Assembly: GCA_963556495.2 (NCBI GenBank)
Contig: OY747703.1
Location: 33,777,296-33,841,295, forward strand
Direction: 5' to 3'
Origin: Valencia hispanica
Lineage: Eukaryota > Chordata > Actinopteri > Cyprinodontiformes > Valenciidae
DNA: 64,000 bases
Part shown: piece after piece, positions 37,351-48,927 of the stretch
Position numbering within the stretch: the stretch's first letter is position 1
Layout of the letters: every line of letters starts with the position of its first letter
Program-made: the position numbers and the translations under genes
Notes under the pieces: model-generated
The model's input: the letters and a program-made list of their open reading frames with translations, nothing else
Told to the model about the DNA's origin: nothing
Databases searched by the model: none

Positions 37351-38589
37351 TCCTACAGTTTTTTTTGTTTTTGTTTTTTTATTAATGAAATGTATTAACA
37401 ATGGCCCATAAATATTACGTACTCTCATGATGTGCTATGCAGACACTGCTTGCACTCATGAAGATATACTTACTGTGGTATGCTAAGTCCTATAGTAGTT
37501 CTTACGGCAGATCAGTCTGACCTATTTTCTGAGTAATTCATCTCATAATTATTTGATTACTTTTGGACACTCACAAACTTTGTATAGATAACCTTCAGCC
37601 CAGGATGGTCAGGATGGACACCATGACGAAACGTAACTTACTCTGTGTTGATGAAGAGCACATTATATCTTACACCGTTCATCCCAGTATAAGGTTGATT
37701 TGATACAATACATTTTACATTTCAGTTATGCCTCGAGTTTTTTCTTAAAAGAAGGATTACAAAGCATTTTTATAGCAAACAGTTTTTGTAGTTTATTTTA
37801 TTTTTTATTAAAACCGTTAAAACTGAACTGTACCAACACAAAAGTTTCTTATCTAGAGTTATTATAAGTTTGATAACAAAATTGATCAACTCTAAGTAAT
37901 CCAAATGCATATGGTAAAATACAAAAACTATGGGCTGTAAACATAAAAAGTATATGTTTCATAAAAAACATAGAAAAATTTGTCTTCCTGTCTGTCTATC
38001 TGATTAATTTTTTTTGTTTGGTTTTTCTACAGCAAATACAGGCCATTTTCATCTTCTGAGCTGTCAGCCTCATTGTTCATTATCACCCAAATTTAGACTG
38101 CAATGGGATGGATGCGCGATGGCAGCCCATCGACCCCTCTGCCCATCACTGCTGATTGATGGGATCTTTACCATTTTCAGGTCACAGGGGTTTGTTTGAA
38201 TGGATATAAGGATAACTGAATTTGCAGTAGAGTCTCGGTCTCCAGTGTTGTTTTTAATCTCAAAAATGTAATGTGTGCAGCATTTTAAACCCTTGAGTCA
38301 ACAACTTTTTCGAAGAGAGGGGTATTTGATTTAGTTTACATCTTAGAAGTTTGATGCACAAGGGCAGTTTATATTTAAAATAACTTATGTTGTGTTTCAG
38401 TTTTTTAATCTCAACTTTGCTGATCCTTTTAGTTTATAATCGCTTTTGCTATAACAATGCTGTACAACTACCTTCATTTTGCTGACTCACTGTCCAAAGA
38501 CACAGTCTAGCCTGAATTGAAAGCATCGCTCTGTGGATGTGGTGACTCCAATGATTATCCAGAACGCCACCTGGACAGGTGATGACTTT
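37351..38589. other. Intronic sequence, nothing recognised
   Basis: AT-rich intron; no gene or named repeat recognised. Confidence 0.4.
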
Positions 38590-38735
38590 ATTCAATTCAA
38601 TTCAGTTTATTTATGTAGCACCAACACATGTCATCTCAGTGCACTTTAAAAGTCATTTCAATTCAATCATACATACATTTCAATTCCTTTTAAAGTTTTC
38701 TATCCAAGGAAACCCAGCAGATTACATTCATGAAG
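38590..38735 (-). mobile_element. L2 LINE 3'-end fragment
   Basis: ATTCAATTCAGTTTATTTAT, then CACATGTCATCTCAGTGCAC and GGAAACCCAGCAGATTACAT, repeats the 3' end of the subfamily at 4262-4440. About 145 bases only. Confidence 0.8.
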
Positions 38736-39689
38736 ATGTAATGTCAATTTTATATTTATTCAAGACTTAAAAGTTTTTGTTTTCCATAACTTGGAGAGGA
38801 TGGCCCAGGACAATGCTTGACTCCCCTGTCTGATGGTGCACTCTCATAATAACGTGTACTTTGTGTCTTAGCTACTATCAGCCTCAATAAGTCTCTGTCT
38901 GGGTGCCTTATTATCCCTTGACGTGGCACCATTAATTCTTGTTGCCCAGAAAGAAATTGGATGTAGAAGTGGGTCAGAGCTTAAGGGTCTTGGTATTGAT
39001 GCATTAGTCAAATACTGCTGATCGATGAGGCAAGTCGTGGAAAAGAAAAAGAAACTGTATGACACATTTCTTGTAGACATTATCAACTGTAAAATAGGAT
39101 CAATAGGTTTAAAAGTGAAACAGATACACTCATGGTATTGATTGTTCCGGATCATTTTTGCACTATAAAAAATATTAGAAGAAAACTTGAGCAGTGTGTA
39201 AGAATGGGAGTCTAATTACAATGGTCTTCTTTTTCTACTTCGTTTCTCACTCTCAGACTATGTGTACAGTAATAAACACATAGCCCAAGTTGCAGTAAGA
39301 AAACAAAAGATGATGACATAAGACCAAAAACTGACTTGTGCTGTCCTGATGGAGTAACAAACTTAACATTTTACATGCTTCAACCAGATATGTCATAGAT
39401 ATGACAGGTTTGGATGTTTCACAAATCTGCTTCAGTTGTTTACGCTTAGACCTGCGTAAAACCTTGTTAGGCTGCTATCAAGTATATGTTGGCTTATCTA
39501 ATCATGAGGTCTGAGTTTGGGTTAGAAATGTTTTTGTTTTCATTTTTATATACTGGTACTTGTTTAATCTGAGAAAAAACGCTGATTCGATTAATCTAAT
39601 GAAAAAAATATATAAATCAACGTAGTCTTAAAATAAAATTTAATTGCCTCCTTCAATCAACTCTTATTGACCACATCTTTTTAGTTTGG
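38736..39689. other. Intronic sequence, nothing recognised
   Basis: No gene or repeat recognised. Confidence 0.4.
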
Positions 39690-40418
39690 TTTAAATAGCT
39701 ATGGCTAGGTCTGTCTACTTGAGGAGCAGTATCAAGAAAACCGTTAAATAGAGCCTGTCTGGCTTCAGCAACAACCTCCACAACCCATCTAAGAGGTCAC
39801 AAAAGAAGCCAGAACAACACCTAAAGCACTGTAAACCTCCAGCGATGGGATAGTTTGAAGATGTAAACCACTGCTTACCAATAAGAGCACATAGTATTCA
39901 AAGACTGTCTTACAATATAACATCTCAATGATCCCCAAGACTTCTGGGAAAACATTATGTGGACTGACTAGACAAAATTGAGCTTCTTAAAAAGTCTGTG
40001 TCCTGTTAGATCTGGTGAAAAACTAAGACATTTTTTTAGAAAAAGAACATTATTCTGACATTCAGAGATGGTGATTGTAGTGTGATTCAAGAGCCAAAAT
40101 TGAGTCAAGATTTCCTCCACAGTGATCTAAAAGACTAACAGTTATCACAAATGGTTAATGATAACTTTTGCTTGTAAGGCGCCACAACCACATATTAGAA
40201 TTAGTTGTCATCAGTCCTTTTTACATAAGGCCAGGTTGGTTTAGGACCCTTTATTTCTTAATTAATGCAATCATGAATCATTTGGAAACTACAATTTGTA
40301 TTTACTCAGTTTTTCTTTGTCTGAAGTTGAAATTTGATTGATGATAAGAAGCAGTTAAGTGTAAAAAGATAGCAAAAACAGAAGAACTCTAGAAGTTGGG
40401 AAATACTTTTTCACGGAC
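39690..40418 (+). mobile_element. Decayed Tc1-like transposon (same family as 3800-4262)
   Basis: In transposase orientation the blocks are AGAGGTCACAAAAGAAGCCA, AACATCTCAATGATCCCCAA, CATTATGTGGACTGACTAGA and TTTTAGAAAAAGAACATTAT. The element-end region follows, AATGATTCATTTGG-type to AATACTTTTTCACGG. Nucleotides corresponding to the LWTDE-like catalytic block are present, but frames are broken and the middle is partly deleted. Confidence 0.72.
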
Positions 40419-41472
40419 CAGTAAATGGGCGGGTTTCCCGAGTTTGACAACAAAATCATATCATTTTCTCTGTAATAAACAATTATATTGTCATTTCTGC
40501 AACAGTAGTCATCTTAAAGATGACATACATAGATATGCTTTTTTTTCTCTCTCTCAGTTGCGACATACAGTGCTTACAGTAAAGGCAGGAGGGTAATTGA
40601 CACTATGCAGAGCTTCTTAAACAGTGGGAATCTGCCTTTATGAAGTGTAAATTGTTAAGTTTCTCCCCTTTACTTTCCATTACTACTTCTCCTGTGGCTC
40701 CGCTGATGGACTTTTAATTTTCTCAGCGTCTCTGGTTCCTCGATGTGAGAGAACAGACATAATAAACTACCACCACGCTGCTTTATTAGTTTGCACTTTT
40801 GTGCTGTTATGTGGGTATATTCCTCTGTTCTTTATTTTACAGGATTTTGACTTTTCATTCTGGATTCACCTCAGTTTTGCTGAATTTTGTTGTGGTCTTT
40901 TGGATGTTCTGATTTTAAATAGCTGAATGCTGTGGGTGGTCTCACTGGTTTTATCTTCTGGTAGCGCCTTCGCATTTAGCTTTTGTAATGGAGCTTCATT
41001 TCACAGCTCAGGGGATTACATGTGTGCCCTCACACAGGGTTGGCTTGTTTAGGGTTGCTTTTTTTGGGATTTGGGCTGTTGTTTAAAGAGAAGCACTAAT
41101 GCAATGTTGCAAGCAATGCGGTGGCTTTCTTGGATTAACATTTTTGGGGATTCTTTGTGTATTCCTTAACATTTTCCATTTTAAGAAATCAGTATATCAG
41201 TAAAAATGTTCCACTTATTGAAAAAAAACGGCATCATCTGCGTCACCTTGGAGGACTAAATATGTACTATTCTGGAATTCACCAGCCACAAGCCACAGCC
41301 ACACAAAATCAGACCTGGGGCTACAAACGGACTCTGTGGCACACTTTGGACACCCGTATCTTATATTAGCTAAGCAAAATATCTTAGATGCCAAAAAACA
41401 AATTGTAAGCATCCCTTGAATATCTTCATTAGCACAAATTATTTCACATAAAAAACTGATGAGAAACAATGA
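40419..41472. other. Intronic sequence, nothing recognised
   Basis: No gene or repeat recognised. Confidence 0.4.
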
Positions 41473-41745
41473 ATAATGGCTTGCATTTATATAGTGCATT
41501 TTGAGACCCTCAAAGCACTTTACACTCTCACATTCACACAGTGGTGGAAGCAAGCTATAATTGTAGCCACAACTGCCCTGGGGCAGACTGAAAGAAGCGA
41601 GACTGCCATGTCACACCATCAGCCCCTCTGGCCAACACCAGTAAGCAGGTAGGTGAAGTGTCTTGCCCAAGGACACAACGACATGTAGCAGGCGAAAGCA
41701 GGAATTGAACCCACAATTTCTGAGCCATAGGGCAAATACTCCCTA
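41473..41745 (-). mobile_element. tRNA-derived SINE, reverse strand
   Basis: Read on the minus strand, the head has CTATGGCTCAGAAATTGTGG followed by GGTTCAATTCC (41701-41711), a good match to the RNA polymerase III B box. The body follows with TGTCGTTGTGTCCTTGGGCA, then GACACTTCACCT. It ends in a LINE-like tail (AAAATGCACTATATAAATGC) near 41473. This is the layout of a common fish tRNA-SINE carrying an L2-type 3' end. Confidence 0.82.
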
Positions 41746-42361
41746 AGTTTTGTACAGCTGTCTTGTCATGTCATATTTTAATGGCAATACACTACAGGGT
41801 TATGTCATTAATCTTCCAAAATAAGTTGCTATAATTGTATGAAATGGCATTTGTTGTTAGTCTATATATCCGGTTAATCTCATGCCATGGTTATTAAAGC
41901 TGGTATTGGGATTTTTGACTACGTTAGCAGGTGCCACGTAATACTGGAAATTAAAATCAGCATCTCCATAAAGCATGTCTGCATAAGGAATCGTGAAGGG
42001 CTGCTACATTCCCTGTCAGAGGGCTGCTATGACTTTGGACTCGAATGTAATATAGCAGCCAAGGCCAGCAGATGACTGTGGAAATTTCAAACTGGACCTC
42101 AAGCAATTTAAATATTCTGTTCCTCCAGACTCTGGGACCTTTATTTCCAAATAAAATGCTCAATTAACCTTCATCTAAAAGGAGGAGTTTGGACTCTGAG
42201 CAACAATAAATTATTTTTACTCCTTAGCTGTGGTAAAATGCTTCTGATGTGTTTGGTTCAAGTGTGGCTTAACACAAGGAATGCAATCCATGTCTTTGAT
42301 ACATCTGTTTATAGTAGCTTTTGACACTTGACTACAGATTCATGCCATGCCTCTTCCAAAT
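41746..42361. other. Intronic sequence, nothing recognised
   Basis: No gene or repeat recognised. 41880-42160 has higher complexity than its surroundings. Confidence 0.4.
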
Positions 42362-42590
42362 TCTTCAATTCAATTTATTTATATATCGCGAATTCATAAC
42401 ACATGTCATCTCAAGGCACTTTACAAGTTATTTGAATTCAATCATACATACAATCAAATCAGCTTAGGTTTTCAACAATGTAATTTAAGCACCTTGAATT
42501 ACCTTGTTGTTGAAAGCGTGCTATACAAATAAAATTGCCTTGCCTTCTTTCTAGAGAAACCTAGCAGATTCAATAGTCACTCTTGAATAG
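42362..42590 (-). mobile_element. L2 LINE 3'-end fragment, interrupted
   Basis: CAATTCAATTTATTTATATA, CATGTCATCTCAAGGCACTT and, after an interruption, GAGAAACCTAGCAGATTCAA together match the 3' end of the 4262 subfamily. The interruption at 42478-42545 is a different LINE stub. Confidence 0.75.
42478..42545 (+). mobile_element. Very short LINE 3'-end insertion
   Basis: AAGCACCTTGAATTACCTTG, GTTGAAAGCGTGCTATACAA and ATAAAATTGCCTTGCCTT is the reverse complement of the 3' end of the LINE at 9002-9070. Only about 65 bases were inserted, inside another LINE fragment. Confidence 0.78.
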
Positions 42591-43689
42591 TTTTTGCAAC
42601 AACAATTTTCTCCAGGCAGTAGTTTCCCTGTTCCTTGTACACTTTGTTCCACCACATTTTTTCCTTCATCTTAACTGTCTATTATTATGTTTGGATACAA
42701 CTCTCAGTTAGGAGTCAGCTTCTTTGGCAATGCCTGTGGTTTTGCAGTAACAATGTTTGTAGTTTTTATGTCCCTCTACTTTTCCTTTAAATAGTCATTT
42801 GAACGTTTAATCAAGCCTTTCTTAAAAAACTTTTAGTCAGTTTAACACTTCGAAATAGTCACAATCATGTAAAAAACAAATTTCTATGTCTGTTCTTAGT
42901 CACTTAATCATGCAATAGTTACAAAAAATATCAGGAAGAAAGCCACATACATAAAAAAGGACATATTTGTGTGTTTTAATGCCCTTGTATTTTGACATAG
43001 TTCCATAAAATGCCTTTTATGCAAAACTCTTTTAGATAAATTATTTTGGCCCTAAACTGAACCAGATAAAGCCAACAGGATTGCTCATTAAAATACTGCA
43101 TTTGCATCTGATTTGGGAACAGTCAAAACCACAGTAAGGATGTTATGTTCTGAGAACCGTTATTTAAATAATGTGCTTGCAGTTATTCTAACCCCTTGGC
43201 CATCTTCACTAACAGTCCTGTTAAAGTCATAAGATAAATGATGGGATCTAAATATGGATAACTGGAGTCCCCTTCTCAAACATAACATGCAGCATTCAGC
43301 AGCCTCAAACTTGGAACAAAAAGTAAGCAGCTCGTATCTGAATCCTAATTAGCATGCTCTACCCTTATTAAACCAGACAGGAATGCCAAACATGCGCATG
43401 CAAACCTGTCAGCAGTCAGCTGGAAGTGCCAACAGCCACCGTTAAACGAACACATCCCTAATCATTCTGTCTGTTCTGTGCAGAGAAGAAAGGCGGTTAT
43501 GTACTCTCAAATCAGCAGCTATAATTATTTACTTTCAAGATAATCTCTTGAAATGAGAAGCTTAAATAATACAGTAGCACCAGACTGCATGCTCACTAGA
43601 TACAAATAAATCTCTATTTTATTAACCTACATGACTTATTTATGTTATACAATTTTTAATAACCATTGGGACAAATGGTTTACCACAAA
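42591..43689. other. Intronic sequence, nothing recognised
   Basis: No gene or repeat recognised. Confidence 0.4.
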
Positions 43690-44885
43690 AAGTGGAGTTC
43701 TGTGCCCGTTACTGATTCAGCCAAAGGTCCATCCATCTGGTCCGTCAAGAGTCATTCTCATTTCATCAGTCCATAAAACCTTTCAAAAATCTGTCTTCAG
43801 ATATTTCTTGGCCCAACCGCTCACAAGGCAGCAGGCTCCCACAGAGGAGCCCTCTGCCTCTGTAGTGGTGGTCAGCTGTGGCTGCCTGGGTGCTCTCCAG
43901 GTAGTGCTTGGGTGGAGGTGGGGGTCTTGGCCCTGCCTCCTCTGGGTGCCCTTGGTCAGTGCCTTGGCTGCTGCTGTTAATGTACTGCTGCCGGTGCAGA
44001 TGGCTCATTTGATGACGTTTCCTTACTTTACCTGGCTCATTTGTACTCGGCCCAATGTCCTTTTTGTTGTTGCTCTTGAGTGTGTGTATGTATGGGGGTT
44101 GGGCTGGGGGGGAGGGGAGGAGAGTAAAAATGTGATCATGTTTTAAAATCTTTGGGGCAGGGATGGGAATGTTGTTTATGTGGTGTCATTTAAAATCTGT
44201 AAAGCAATTTTAGTTGCAATCTCTGTATGAAAAGCACTTTATAAATAAAGTTTGATTGATTGAATGTATACCAAGAGATTAGATTAAGACAGATCTTATG
44301 TGTCTTGTTCAGTGGTGGTCAAGTTTTAGCCCTCCTCACCTTGGCCATGTTTCTGAGCACTGAACAACGGATATTTCTAGGTACTCCGTGTAAGTTGCAA
44401 TTATGGAATATGACAGAACTAGAAGATAAATGGGTTACTGGTAGCTTCACGCTTGATTCTTCTCAAATCAATGGCGGTTAATTTGTATGTTTTTTTTCTC
44501 GACACGTTTCTTGCAACACTGTTGACCCTATTTTCAACAAGTCAAGACTTCATTTGATGGTTTGATATCTTAGCAATTTCAAGAGCGCTGCATCTCTTTG
44601 AGAGATTTTGGTATTTTTTTCAATTTTCAGAGTCAGTGAAGTCACTTCATTGGTTCATTTTGCCGAAAGAAAGGAAGCTGCCTAATAACTACGCACTCCT
44701 TGATATAAACTGTTGACTTTCTTAGGCCACAGCCGCCCTCATTTCACAGAAACACTTTATCTGCTATGTTTAAATCCCTTTATGTTTATCCAGCTTGGAG
44801 TTAGAAAATTTGCCTTAAAATAATGATAAGGTCAAAACACTCACTTCCCTAATAACTGTGCACGCATTGTATTTCATGCAATGTC
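43690..44885 (-). mobile_element. Tc1-like transposon split by an L2 LINE
   Basis: Read antisense, the plus strand shows CATCCATCTGGTCCGTCAAG, TTTCATCAGTCCATAAAACC and AGATATTTCTTGGCCCAA. After the LINE it continues with CCTCACCTTGGCCATGTTTC, TTTCTTGCAACACTGTTGAC, GCCGAAAGAAAGGAAGCTGC and a terminal region ACTCACTTCCCTAATAACTG. This order matches the reverse complement of a fish Tc1-like transposase gene and its end. Frames are broken throughout. Confidence 0.75.
43838..44264 (+). mobile_element. L2 LINE 3' UTR fragment inserted in a Tc1-like element
   Basis: CCCACAGAGGAGCCCTCTGC, GCTCTCCAGGTAGTGCTTGG and GAAAAGCACTTTATAAATAA match the 3' UTR at 2180-2570 nearly throughout, ending in a TTGATTGATTGA tail. 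There is no coding sequence; the open frame at 43631-44146 is a UTR artefact. Confidence 0.9.
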
Positions 44886-45589
44886 TTTCATTTTAAAGTT
44901 GCCCAGATATCAATTTTAAAGTGTTTGATTTGTCTTGTTTTCATTATAAGGTTATAATAAATCTTGAGTAAAAGTACTCCGATTTCATGGTATTTACACA
45001 AAATGTTATTTAATAACAAATATTGAGCATGATCACATGCATTTATTTAAAATAGTAAGGCAACGATTTTTCCATCTTCTGCTATAAATTAAACACAACA
45101 CTGGGTGGCGCTTCTTTAGCTAACACACAATGACTGTGTTTTTTGCAGTTAGGCATGGGCACCTTTGTGCAGTTACCTACCAGAGTAGCTGTTAGATTTG
45201 TAAAGCTTTACCCATCTAACATGAGTACTTTTGTGGGAGTGTAAATTAACCTTCAATATACCTGTCATTAAAAGAATTATCCCTGAGACAGCTTTAGTTA
45301 AACCATTTGAAATCTGTGACCATGGATTTTGAGGCAGGTCTTTCCTGTAGTTCTTCCTCTAAAACCTGGAGTGAAGTGTGTTGTGTGGGACACTTTACAC
45401 AACACACATCTTGAAAGTGAGTGAAAAGTGTAAGAGCCTTCCTTATAGATGTAGCTGTTACTCTGACACTTTCCTTGGCATCTCATTAAAATGACTCTAA
45501 ACCATATTAATGGTATTACAGAAAATATTTTAAAATCTCTGTTCGAGTCAGGGATTGCTGCATTTAATTCTGTTGCATTGTGTTACAAC
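44886..45589. other. Intronic sequence, nothing recognised
   Basis: No gene or repeat recognised. Confidence 0.4.
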
Positions 45590-45742
45590 TTGGCTCAAAT
45601 TTGAATCTAAATTTGCCTTTATGATTGGATTGATTATACTGTTGTTTCAGGATATAAGATCTCTTTGCCATGTAAAGTGCATTGAGATGACATTTGTCAT
45701 TAATTTGAGCTAAATAATAGCTATAACTGAGTTGAAATGAAC
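45590..45742 (+). mobile_element. L2 LINE 3'-end fragment, decayed
   Basis: ATGTAAAGTGCATTGAGATG, then ACATTTGTCATTAATTTGAG and AACTGAGTTGAAATGAAC, is a diverged copy of the end of the element at 37180-37258. Confidence 0.7.
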
Positions 45743-46384
45743 TACCAGAAATTACATCTAATTTCAAGATGTATGTAAAATCATATGTTTAAATAAAAAT
45801 GAATGATTTTTTTTTTCTTTTTTTATAAAGGGTACTCACAGAAGGGATTGACGTTTACTGTCTGGTCAGTTCATTATCCTTTAACAGTAACTTATTTTAA
45901 GGAAATCAATGTAAAATATGTTACAGTTGATAGAAACTAAGGAGGAAATAGTCATCCATGGAAATAAAAGTAGATAATTCTCCTTGTCAGTTCCTTATTG
46001 CACTAAAATCAGATCTGAATCTATTATTAAATCAGTGCAGAACATTGACAGTTGTATGAGAATTAGCTTCTCTTTTAAAAAATATTTAAAACATTGTTGC
46101 TTATGATATTGTTATATATTTATAGAATTAAAGCTAAGAATCTGCAACACAAATGACTGAATGCACATAGTTACGCATCATGTAGATGAAGAAACAGGGC
46201 TGCAGACATTGATGATAAAGATGAATGACTAACACCACAATTGTAAGGAATGGCTTTTGGGGTTGTTGCATTTAGCTGACCTTTTGTGAAGGCCATCTAT
46301 ACAAATGTTAAATGGTGCAGAATGAATCTATGGTTCTTAGCATGTGTGTTCATTTTTCCCGCATTGTACTGTTGAGAAAGATTG
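45743..46384. other. Intronic sequence, nothing recognised
   Basis: No gene or repeat recognised. Confidence 0.4.
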
Positions 46385-46500
46385 AGCAGCTGGAGTTTAT
46401 CCTAGCATACGACTGGCAAAAGTAAAAGTACAACCTGTACAGGTCACCAGTCCATCACAGGTTCAGCAGGTCCATGCACACATTCATTGCTGAATCTGGT
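46385..46500 (-). mobile_element. SINE-like fragment, reverse strand
   Basis: GGAGTTTATCCTAGCATACG, CAACCTGTACAGGTCACCAG and TCCATCACAGG read, reversed, as the middle and end of the SINE-like repeat at 28880 (GATGGACTGGCGACCTGT block). Partial and diverged. Confidence 0.6.
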
Positions 46501-47137
46501 ATGAATATGACAGATCTCTTATTTGGTCCGGAACATTTTCCTAAGGAGTATAGGAGCTCTGCACTCAAAGCAGAATCTCACTAAAAATGTTTTATGTAAT
46601 ATTTCTTGTGAATGTTCTATTGTAGGCACAGGAGGAAGAAAACTCCTATGCTGAGCTTTCTGTTCAGATGTTTCCCAGCAGGCATTATTTTTAAAGCCCC
46701 ATGTGTTGTCATTTTTTCTGAACAGGTTGCACAATAAAAGCTACACACAACAAACAAACAGACCCACGAGGTTCCTCCTAAACACCTCGCTGTATCAAGA
46801 GTCAGATGTCATAAAAACTCGTCTTCGAGCAGACTCTGCAAGTTCATTCTAGCTCGTCTAATCTTCCAAACACACGCGTCCCGCTCTCCCTCAATGCTCC
46901 TCGCAGCCTGAGAAGCGTAACGTCAGCCTTATGGGGAATGAGACCCACAATGTGAGCCTCTGATCCAATCCCCTCATTCCTGCTGCTTGACCGAACACTG
47001 CATCCCCCGCTTTTTCTCAGAACCCAGGTGCATTATAGAATCATCTTCAGTGTTGCATCAGCATCCTCTGAGGTATACAGTTGCAGCTCTATGTCAGCAC
47101 TGCAGGTACAGCAAGAGCATACAGAGCAAGTCAAAAT
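46501..47137. other. Intronic sequence, nothing recognised
   Basis: No repeat recognised. 46750-47000 is less AT-rich, with no domain in any frame. Confidence 0.4.
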
Positions 47138-47757
47138 CAAATCAAACTTTATTCATAAAGCGCTTTTCATACAATAAGTTGCATCACAAAGTGCTTTACA
47201 GATTAAAATTTCCCCACATAAAACCACATTCCCATCCCTCCCCCACAGATTTAAAAGCATGGTCACAGTTATACCCCCTCCCCCCAGCCCAACTCCCATG
47301 CACACACAGTTAAAAGCAACAGTAAAAAAGGACATTGGGCCGAGTGCAGATGAACCATGCGACGAAACGCCATCAGAGGAGCCATCTGCACCAGCAGCAG
47401 TACATCAATAGCAGCAACCGAGGCAACCGACACAGGGCGCCCAGAGGAGGCCACGCCAAGACCCCCACCTCCACCCAAGCTCCACCTCAAGAGCACCCAG
47501 GCAGCTACAGCCGACCAACGCTCCTGGGGCAGAGGGCTCCCATAGAGGAAACACTGAAACGGGGATTAGGATAATAAATCAAAATATAAAACTAAGCAGT
47601 AAATAAATGTGACAAGATTAAATAGTAAAACACTGATAAAATATAATCATGTAAAACATGCAGAGCAATTAAACAGACAAAAATAAATAATAATCAGTTA
47701 AAAGCTAGGCTGAAAAGGTGAGTCTTGAGCCTGCTCTTAAAAACCTGAACGTCCAAC
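47138..47757 (-). mobile_element. 5'-truncated L2 LINE (same subfamily as 1-2577)
   Basis: Read right to left, the copy starts in the last codons of the RT protein (RSRLKTHLFSLAF-like, 47757-47698). It contains the full 3' UTR and ends at the AATAAAGTTTGATTTG tail at 47138. It is the reverse of the element at the window's left edge, about 45 kb away. Confidence 0.92.
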
Positions 47758-48881
47758 ATTAGTAATGAAATATCTGTTGATCTGTTCATGACACATCACT
47801 GAAGGGTCTTCCTTCCCCTCAGTTTATGGGATGTTCTGACTACTGTTGAAGCCTGTTGAAGCTTGACCAAAACTGTGTCAGTATCTAGGTGTATCTATAT
47901 GACACAATGACTGACTAAATCTATGATTGGGCAGTTGGGTCTTTGTCAGTCTACCACAATCACCTTGAGAGGACATCTGAGTTTAGATCACGTATAATGT
48001 TTTGTTGTTTACCCTAAAGATAAGGGTCATTGTTATAACTAATGATGGGCCTGTTTGGGCGGTCAGGATGATTTAGATTTAAAACAAGCTTAAAAACGAC
48101 CATTCACAATAATCACAGTAGTCCTGCAAATGTAGTATATGAGTTATAGTAAACAGTCATAACATTTGTAAAAAAAAAAAAAAAATTCTACAAAAAATAT
48201 TTTTTTTCCTTTTATATTATGCTGTTTTTCTAGATTTCTTGGATTGAAAATAAATGTTGTAGCAGTTAGTTTGACAATAAATCTTACTGACTTTGATTCA
48301 ATCATGGGCTAAAGCAGGATTTGGTTATAGTACCATGGACAGCATCAGATTCATATACCTGCATGTCATTTTCCTGGCAGCTTCTCCTGGGACCGTCTGA
48401 TGTAAGGGAGACAATCATTATGGCATCATTTGTATATTAGTGTGCTCTGACCTAATTAACCTCAACATGAACTAGGTTGCACTGATTTGTTGTTTTTGTA
48501 GTTAAACATAGTCTAAAGATGCATCTTTCCCATTACTCTGTAGGCCATTATGATGAGGCAGGTTCAAATCTGGATGGTCCTGGTCTTTTTTGTGGATTTT
48601 TACTGCCTTGTTGTTGCACATTTTTTAACTTACAATCTCAGTCAGGGTAGGAGTATGTAACGGCTAAACAAAGCAAATGTACAAACATGCAGATGTGAAG
48701 ATGACACTCTGCTCTTTGTTGATACACCTGCTGCTCATTCTGCATGCCTGCCGACGAGACTGTGCATACTTACATCATTGTCCAAAATCAGATTTTCTGT
48801 TGTTGTGTTTTTGGTACCTGTGGGGGTGTGAGAACGAACAGCTGCCATCAGAAAAAACTGAGCTAAGCACTTTGTAGACTG
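47758..48881. other. Intronic sequence, nothing recognised
   Basis: No gene or repeat recognised; an A-run lies at 48171-48185. Confidence 0.4.
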
Positions 48882-48882
48882 C

Positions 48883-48925
<43 letters not shown>
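48882..48925. repeat. TCTG tetranucleotide microsatellite
   Basis: About eleven consecutive TCTG/GTCT units. Confidence 0.98.

Positions 48926-48927
<2 letters not shown>

Noticed and set aside
43631..44146. 171-codon plus-strand frame
   Set aside because: It fuses antisense Tc1-like sequence with an inserted L2 3' UTR.
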